Under the pieces are notes generated by a model. It searched no databases and was not told where the DNA came from. It saw nothing but the letters and a program-made list of their open reading frames with translations. Below, in pieces: positions 60,266 through 64,000 of a stretch of DNA of 64,000 bases. The stretch spans positions 248,001 to 312,000 of the forward strand of contig NZ_JAKRGH010000002.1 in the NCBI RefSeq assembly GCF_022347565.1, read 5' to 3'. This DNA is from Vibrio sp. Of7-15. GTDB lineage: Bacteria > Pseudomonadota > Gammaproteobacteria > Enterobacterales > Vibrionaceae. Numbering within the stretch: position 1 is the first letter of the stretch; every line of letters begins with the position of its first letter. The translations under genes were made by a program, and so were the position numbers.

Positions 60266-61285
60266 TTATTTTTTCGCCATTAGATGAATAAAGAACCCAC
60301 CACCTAATACGGCAGTAACAATTCCTACGGGTAGATCTTGTGGTGCAATAATGGTTCTGGCCAGAGCATCGGCCCAAAGAAGCAGCAAAGCACCCACGAG
60401 CGCACTTACTGGTAATACTTTTGCGTTATCTGCTCCTACTAAGAGTCGAACGGTGTGGGGCACCATTAAACCAACAAAACCAATTGCACCACTGAAAGCC
60501 ACCATGACGCCAGTTAACAGAGCACACAGAACAAAAACGGCAATGCGTGTTTGGGTTACATTAATACCGAGTGTGGTGGCGGTTTCATCTCCAGCCATAA
60601 TGGCGTTGAGTGTGCCTGACCAATAATACATCCAAGCAAACACGATAATGAGCACCAAACATGGGTAGAGTAGCTGGCCCCATTGCGCTGAGCCCAACCC
60701 ACCTAGCATCCAAAACATGGCGGAGCTGGCGGCTTGCTGTTTTCCTGAAAAAATCAAAAAGTTGGTCATCGACATTAAAATGAAATGAACGGCCACTCCA
60801 CTTAAAATCAGTTTTTGTTGTGATAGCCCCTGGCCTTTATAAGCGACCAGTAACACCAGTAGCATTGAAATAAGAGCACCAGTAAATGCGGCTAAAGGTA
60901 GGCTAAAAGGCCCTAAAAACATGCCAAGGTGCAAAATAACCAATACGGCACCAAAAGAAGCTCCGGCGGAAGCACCAAACAAGTAAGGGTCTGCCATGGA
61001 GTTTCGAGTGACTGCCTGCAAGCACGTACCCACGATGGCTAAACCTGCCCCAACAAAGACCGCGAGTAGTACACGTGGGAACCGAATCTGCCAGATAATA
61101 GCTTCTTTACCTTTACTCCATTCCACCTCCTGTAAAGAAGGGGCCAGTTTATGCAGTACGATAGAAAAGACGGTTCCCGGAGATACATTAGCCGAGCCGA
61201 TAGCCACGGATAAGCAGATTGAAATGAGTAATGCGATAAAAAGCAGGCCCAGTAACGAGCCTGTCTGTATACGTGAAAGTAGCAT
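60266..61285 (-). CDS. btuC: FecCD/BtuC-type ABC transporter permease
   Basis: A 339-residue inner membrane permease with about ten helices. Family motifs include RFPRVLLAVFVGAGLAIVGT (about 70-89), NSMADPYLFGASAGASFGAV (about 94-113), and GFVGLMVPHTVRLLVG near 273-288. The family moves cobalamin, haem or ferric siderophores; the cobalamin riboswitch upstream of the operon points to vitamin B12. It overlaps the binding-protein stop by one base, third gene of the operon. Confidence 0.88.
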   Translation of the reverse strand: MLLSRIQTGSLLGLLFIALLISICLSVAIGSANVSPGTVFSIVLHKLAPSLQEVEWSKGKEAIIWQIRFPRVLLAVFVGAGLAIVGTCLQAVTRNSMADPYLFGASAGASFGAVLVILHLGMFLGPFSLPLAAFTGALISMLLVLLVAYKGQGLSQQKLILSGVAVHFILMSMTNFLIFSGKQQAASSAMFWMLGGLGSAQWGQLLYPCLVLIIVFAWMYYWSGTLNAIMAGDETATTLGINVTQTRIAVFVLCALLTGVMVAFSGAIGFVGLMVPHTVRLLVGADNAKVLPVSALVGALLLLWADALARTIIAPQDLPVGIVTAVLGGGFFIHLMAKK

Positions 61286-62223
61286 TATTTTTTAAACAGC
61301 TCTGGGTATAGGTTACTGGCCAGTTTCTCAACAGAATCAATGTTTTCAATGCCCGGTGTGGCAGCGGCATAACTTAATACTGTGAAACTGTTATTACGAA
61401 CGGCAGTGATATTTGCCGTGGCTGGAAAGCGTTTTAAGAAATCAATTTTATCGGCAGCAACTGGTGTTGAATAATCGATGATCACAATGTGTTCAGGATC
61501 AGCTTCAACAACCGATTCCCAGTTCACTTGAGTCCAGCTTTTATGAACGGACTCCATGACATTCGTGCCACCCGCCGCTTTAATAATGGCGTTAGGCACC
61601 GCAAGGCCGCCAGCAGTGAAAGGTTTATCTTCACCGCTGTCGTACACAAAAACGGTTTTGCTTTTTTGATTTTGCACTCGTTGTTGAACCAGTTCTAACC
61701 GTGCTTGGTAACCATCGATTAGCTTATTGGCTTTATCTTCAATATCGAAAATTTTGCCAATAGCGTTAATGTCATAAAACGTATCCGATAGACTGACGGT
61801 TTCTCGCTGCTGAACGTGTGAGCATGACTCTTTAATTACATAGGTTTTAATATCGTAAGCGGCTAGCTTTTCTGGTGTGACAGGCCCGCCGACATTCATG
61901 CCATAGTTCCAACCCGCAAAGTAGAAATCGGCATCAACGTTTAATAGGTTCTCAATGGTTGGTTTTCTTTGAGCGATATTGGGCAAATCACTTACTTTAG
62001 CGATAATTTCTGGTGATGTTTTTTCGTAGGCAGATACGCCCGAATAGCCCGCCATGTTGGGTTTTAAACCAAGCTCAAGCATGATGCTGAGCATGTTAAT
62101 GTCGTTTGCTACAGCACGCTCAGGCACTTTATCAAATGTTACTTTTTTCCCACACACATCCAGTTCCACTTGAGCATGTGCGCTTGTTGCCATTATTGCC
62201 GTGGCTAAAATCAGCTTTTTCAC
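61285..62223 (-). CDS. btuF: ABC transporter periplasmic binding protein (BtuF-like)
   Basis: A 312-residue class III binding protein; signal peptide of 17 residues ending AHA. Bi-lobed fold blocks: VPERAVANDINMLSIMLELGLKP, NIAQRKPTIENLLNVDADF, and WTQVNWESVVEADPEHIVI. Cobalamin is the likely ligand from the riboswitch context, but sequence does not exclude haem or a siderophore. Second gene of btuD-btuF-btuC. Confidence 0.85.
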   Translation of the reverse strand: MKKLILATAIMATSAHAQVELDVCGKKVTFDKVPERAVANDINMLSIMLELGLKPNMAGYSGVSAYEKTSPEIIAKVSDLPNIAQRKPTIENLLNVDADFYFAGWNYGMNVGGPVTPEKLAAYDIKTYVIKESCSHVQQRETVSLSDTFYDINAIGKIFDIEDKANKLIDGYQARLELVQQRVQNQKSKTVFVYDSGEDKPFTAGGLAVPNAIIKAAGGTNVMESVHKSWTQVNWESVVEADPEHIVIIDYSTPVAADKIDFLKRFPATANITAVRNNSFTVLSYAAATPGIENIDSVEKLASNLYPELFKK

Positions 62224-62243
62224 TTTAATCTTCCTTAATCGTG

Positions 62244-63011
62244 TTATGAAATTGGTTCGAGGTAGTTAATTCGTGGGACAGGGCTATGAACTTGTTGATC
62301 AACGGTGGCGGCCATAGAAAAGTTATCAGCCAGAACCTCTGGAGTGAGTACCTGTGAGGGTGTGCCTTGTTGAGTTATGTTTCCGGCTTGCATAACATAC
62401 AAATAGTCACAGTATCGCGCTGAAATATTCAAATCATGTAGGGTAGCTAATACGGAAATACCCAGTGATTTCACCAAATCCAATAATTCAAACTGGTAGT
62501 GGATATCTAAATGGTTGGTTGGCTCATCAAGAATGAGTAGCTCAGGCTCTTGCACCAAAGCACGAGCTAGTAAGCAGCGCTGCTTTTCTCCGCCAGACAA
62601 AAGATCAAAACTTTGCGCTCGAATGTGGGCTAACCCCACTTTATCTAGAGCTTCTATGACGCGTTTTTTACCTACCCCGACACTGGAAAATAGCGATTGA
62701 TGAGGGGTAAGGCCCATCTTCACCACTTCTTCGACCGTAAAGCCAAACTCCGCAGGGAACTCTTGTTGAACCACAGCAACATGACGAGCAAACGTCTTTG
62801 CTGGCATGGTGTGAATATCTTTCTGATTGAGCAATATTTGCCCGCGAGAAGGTTTATGGCGTCGGTAAGCGCAGCGTAATAAAGACGATTTTCCAGAGCC
62901 ATTTGGGCCAATTAGGCCAACAAACTGCCCTTGAGCTACGTTCAGGTCTATGTCATTTAAAATAGACTTATCACTGACTGACCAAGTGAGATTGGTGATT
63001 TGTAGGTGCAT
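62244..63011 (-). CDS. btuD: ABC transporter ATP-binding protein (BtuD-like)
   Basis: A 255-residue ATPase from the ATG at 63011 (MHLQITNLTW). Walker A GPNGSGKS (35-42), signature LSGGEKQR near 133-140, Walker B LLILDEP near 154-160, followed by TNHLD. The TTG at 63029 reads six more codons and is unlikely. A 10-codon leader ORF ends 4 bases upstream. Confidence 0.9.
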   Translation of the reverse strand: MHLQITNLTWSVSDKSILNDIDLNVAQGQFVGLIGPNGSGKSSLLRCAYRRHKPSRGQILLNQKDIHTMPAKTFARHVAVVQQEFPAEFGFTVEEVVKMGLTPHQSLFSSVGVGKKRVIEALDKVGLAHIRAQSFDLLSGGEKQRCLLARALVQEPELLILDEPTNHLDIHYQFELLDLVKSLGISVLATLHDLNISARYCDYLYVMQAGNITQQGTPSQVLTPEVLADNFSMAATVDQQVHSPVPRINYLEPIS

Positions 63012-63015
63012 TGAG

Positions 63016-63048
63016 TTAGCGCCCCACAAATGGTGTGAACAAAAACAT
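63016..63048 (-). CDS. Possible 10-codon leader ORF before btuD
   Basis: On the minus strand aaaggag lies 4 bases before ATG; the frame reads MFLFTPFVGR and stops (TAA) four bases before the btuD ATG. The btuD start itself has only a weak binding site, so ribosomes loading at this site could re-initiate on btuD. Coding status is inferred. Confidence 0.45.
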   Translation of the reverse strand: MFLFTPFVGR

Positions 63049-63089
63049 ACATCTCCTTTTAGGGAACACCCCGTCCCATGTTTTGTGAA

Positions 63090-63247
63090 TGTATGGCTGG
63101 TCTCCTGGCTTGCGAGTGTTCACTGTATTATCACCTTCCCGGTTTTACCCAGTGGCATGCAGATAAACAGCTCTTCGCTTACAGTTGCGGGGGCAGCCAC
63201 GGCTTAACCGTGTTCCCAATTAATGCCGTTATGGCAACCAATACGGC
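63090..63247 (-). ncRNA. Cobalamin riboswitch
   Basis: Read on the minus strand, the conserved blocks are in order: gccaataacggc-like P2, gggaacacggt, ccgtggctgcccccgcaactgtaag, gccactgggt, cgggaaggtg and aagccaggagacc (the B12 box region, 63097-63112). The element lies upstream of the BtuDFC-type operon, consistent with repression by adenosylcobalamin. Confidence 0.93.
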
Positions 63248-63468
63248 GGCGAGTCTAGCAGAGAAAAAACAAGGGATGAAGTATTTATATGGCTTATGAT
63301 ATTCGAAAATTGCAACATAACATTAATAATATCAGTGGTCTTGTTCATGTTCTGGTTTCAGGTGTATGAGGGATTAGAAATAGTTCAACCCCATAAAAGA
63401 GTGGTATGGTGTGGGTACTTTTGTTGAAAAGTAAGCGTTCAATATAGATAAAGGAAAGGATATAAATC

Positions 63469-64000
63469 ATGAGCTTATTTGATCGGGTGAAAGCGTTTGT
63501 AAACCCGCCAGCAAATCCAGATATTGAACCTGCGTTTGCTCATCAAAGTCAGCATTTGCCAACTCTGTGGTTAGTGGGCAAAACGGGTGCCGGAAAGTCT
63601 TCCTTTATTCAAGCTGTAACGGGAGATAGCCAAGTAGAGATCGGCAATGGCTTTCGACCGTGTACCATGACTTCTCACCACTACGATTTTCCAGCAGACA
63701 AACCGTTATTGCGCTTTTTAGATACCCGAGGTCTTGCTGAAGCCAATTATGATGCAAAAGAAGATATTGCGGCGTGCCAAAATCGCAGTCATGCTCTAGT
63801 GGTCGTAATGAAAGCCGATGAACCAGAACAAAGCAGTGTGGTAAATGCACTGGCACAGATACGCAGAGAGAGTGATATCAAGCAGCTGCTTGTGGTTCAT
63901 ACCGGGGTGGAATTAATTGAAGGTGATCAAGCAAGGGATCAGTGCATTGCATACAACCAGCAGCAGATAGAAGCGGTGTGGGGTGAGACGTTTTATTCTG
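63469..64000 (+). CDS. P-loop GTPase, partial at window end
   Basis: The first 177 codons of a protein with an N-terminal MSLFDRVKAFVNPP, Walker A GKTGAGKSS (about 38-46), a switch I Thr in RPCTMTSHHY, and G3 DTRG (about 85-88). No canonical NKxD is seen in the visible part; VVHTG near 147-151 lies where it is expected. It resembles Era/HSR1-type GTPases often fused to a DUF697-like membrane domain, which would be beyond the edge. A aaaggaaaggat site precedes the ATG. Confidence 0.8.
   Translation, partial: MSLFDRVKAFVNPPANPDIEPAFAHQSQHLPTLWLVGKTGAGKSSFIQAVTGDSQVEIGNGFRPCTMTSHHYDFPADKPLLRFLDTRGLAEANYDAKEDIAACQNRSHALVVVMKADEPEQSSVVNALAQIRRESDIKQLLVVHTGVELIEGDQARDQCIAYNQQQIEAVWGETFYS

Noticed and set aside
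60022-60291. Two short frames crossing the tRNA-Ser gene on both strands
   Set aside because: They are translations of the tRNA itself (the familiar GFEPS and GFESLPH patterns) and not proteins.

Overview
The window is a chromosomal segment of a marine gammaproteobacterium of the family Vibrionaceae; the closest feel is Photobacterium/Vibrio, but genus cannot be fixed from sequence alone. The evidence is the gene order gsk - (insert) - hns - NhaC-type transporter - tdk - hisGDCBHAFIE, the tol-pal and cydABX-ybgE clusters, and protein sequences that read as close relatives of Vibrio and enteric orthologues. DNA is moderately AT-rich, with very AT-rich spacers before the porin, hns and cydA. 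I see no insertion sequence, prophage, integron or CRISPR array.

Layout. 1-8.8 kb: start of metG (cut by the window edge), apbC, udk, dcd, asmA, a CBS-domain protein, a YdjM-like membrane protein, priC and a TSUP permease. 8.8-14.6 kb: dinG helicase, a general porin with a long AT-rich structured leader, a UPF0319 periplasmic protein and gsk. 14.7-18.5 kb: the most plastic part: manC, a broken manB, about 0.8 kb without genes, hns, and a lysine riboswitch. 18.5-28.9 kb: the riboswitch-controlled NhaC-family transporter, tdk, a small unknown protein, and the complete histidine operon behind a leader peptide with five consecutive His codons and an attenuator.

28.9-44.3 kb: ychJ with an EAL/HDOD protein, ppiB-lpxH, cysS, a three-gene envelope system (retropepsin-like lipoprotein, inactive transglutaminase with seven membrane helices, ATP-grasp ligase) downstream of cmoA-cmoB, a DUF72 protein, aspS, a membrane diguanylate cyclase, a SpoU-type RNA methyltransferase and a 7Fe-type ferredoxin. 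44.4-57.8 kb: an FAD-dependent oxidoreductase, ruvCAB, cydABX-ybgE behind two perfect FNR boxes exactly 50 bp apart, then ybgC-tolQRAB-pal-cpoB. 57.9-64 kb: nadA, a YecA/YgfB protein, tRNA-Ser(GGA), a cobalamin-riboswitch-controlled ABC transporter of the BtuCDF type, and the start of a P-loop GTPase cut by the right edge.

Most of the window is core metabolism, translation, repair and envelope maintenance. The parts worth a second look are regulatory or remnant: the manC/manB' insertion between gsk and hns, the lysine riboswitch with a palindrome at its 5' edge, the B12 riboswitch followed by a 10-codon leader ORF abutting btuD, the paired FNR sites, an intercistronic hairpin inside the his operon, and the ATP-grasp/7TM/retropepsin-like cluster, whose substrate cannot be read from the sequence.
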